From NCBI GenBank assembly GCA_965242745.1, contig CBDETG010000104.1:1-5238 (forward strand): a stretch of 5,238 bases of DNA, written 5' to 3'. Position numbers and translations under genes: made by a program. The notes under the pieces were generated by a model that saw only the letters and a program-made list of their open reading frames with translations, was not told where the DNA came from and ran no database searches. Of the stretch, positions 4,858-5,238 are shown one piece after another; the stretch's first letter is position 1, and every line of letters begins with the position of its first letter. This stretch comes from JABAAI01 sp965242745 (lineage in GTDB: Bacteria > Spirochaetota > Leptospiria > Leptospirales > Leptonemataceae).

Positions 4858-5238
4858 ACGTTAGTGTTTCGTGTGCCTGTATTTGAAAACTCTACTCCTT
4901 CCTTGAGCTCTGCAAGCAGCCACAGGCTTTGATATTGCAATAGACAGCGACATTGCTGTGACGGCCTACAGCGTGCGCCTGCCCGATGGAGCAACTGCGC
5001 CGACAAACGTCCAGATTGAAAATGGGCAACGACGCCTCTAACACAGCTGCGCCCGCCAGTATGTCCCTTAGCATCAGCGCTGGAGCTTTCTCAGGCACGC
5101 TGAGCTACGCCTTTCAGCAGTACTACGAATTACGACTATGATGTCTATGTGGTACTGAAGGCAGGGGGCGTATATAGCGATGTCATGTTAGTGGACGTTG
5201 TGTTCCGCATGCCTGTATTTGAAGGCTCTACTCCATCC
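3874..5238 (+). repeat. Tandem array of 333/336-base Fn3-like coding units
   Basis: Units beginning CCTGTATTTGAA start at 3874, 4207, 4540, 4876 and 5212, the last cut by the window end. The first two periods are 333 bases and the next two 336. Units 1 and 2 are identical over 148 bases (3983-4130 and 4316-4463), including silent positions. This points to very recent duplication or gene conversion. The extra three bases in units 3 and 4 come from scattered small insertions, not from an added codon. Confidence 0.9.
4858..5238 (+). pseudogene. Frameshifted continuation of the Fn3-like repeat gene
   Basis: After the TGA at 4855-4857 the DNA still matches the repeat unit closely but cannot be read in one frame. 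Relative to the earlier units there is a +2 change near 4849 (TT to TGTC), +1 near 4870 (C to TG), +1 C at about 4920, +1 C at about 5030, and +1 near 5115 (G to CA). Stops follow soon after each shift. The sums are +3 up to the start of unit 4 and +3 within unit 4, so the original frame returns at 4876 and 5212. From about 5117 to the window end the original frame is open and encodes SDVMLVDVVFRM in place of SAVELVNVSFRM. It is partial, continuing past 5238. Confidence 0.6.

Noticed and set aside
4892..5098. Minus-strand frame of 68 codons in the fourth repeat unit
   Set aside because: It is antisense to repeat sequence that clearly derives from plus-strand coding units.
3874..5238. CRISPR-like array because of regular repetition
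   Set aside because: The period is over 330 bases, the units are protein-coding and there are no short repeat/spacer alternations.

Overview
The window reads as part of a bacterial chromosome with three tightly packed small paralogous genes, two metabolic genes and the start of a repetitive secreted-protein locus. The organism cannot be named with certainty. The citrate synthase homologue is of the type found in Gram-negative bacteria. The shikimate kinase has a long spacer after its GGG motif, a form I associate with spirochaetes. The KID-type coiled-coil membrane proteins loosely recall Borrelia Bdr proteins. A host-associated spirochaete is a reasonable low-confidence guess.

Bases 1-1306 hold a tandem family. 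Three short genes (17-334, 357-746, 758-1186) each encode an amphipathic KIDKLE..I.W(L/I)K-type segment, one transmembrane helix and a heptad/hendecad coiled coil ending in LLIELIQ(K/R)Q. A fourth, collapsed copy (1214-1291) keeps the MDTQ start but only 25 codons. A probable intrinsic terminator (1277-1306) closes the array. The copies share a 79-base segment encoding the end of the coiled coil, and they differ in coiled-coil length and N-terminus.

Bases 1359-2657 encode a full-length citrate synthase homologue that aligns almost without gaps to E. coli GltA. The first catalytic histidine (His264 of E. coli) is Glu265 here, and one oxaloacetate-binding arginine is lysine. Either the enzyme is inactive or repurposed, or its chemistry is changed. 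A 172-base gap follows, carrying a degenerate repeat of about 60 bases. Then comes a shikimate kinase with a GTG start (2830-3411).

Bases 3412-3723 are mostly non-coding with promoter-like sequences. They lead into a secreted or lipoprotein-like protein (3724-4857) built of three Fn3-like repeats of about 111 residues. The repeat array continues past the stop codon through a fourth and into a fifth unit, and runs off the window. The part after the stop carries several single- and double-base insertions that break the frame. In each stretch they sum to +3, so the frame is restored at every unit boundary. This is a decayed tail, a store of silent cassettes, or a sequence error. The metabolic genes and the two repeat families show no obvious functional link.
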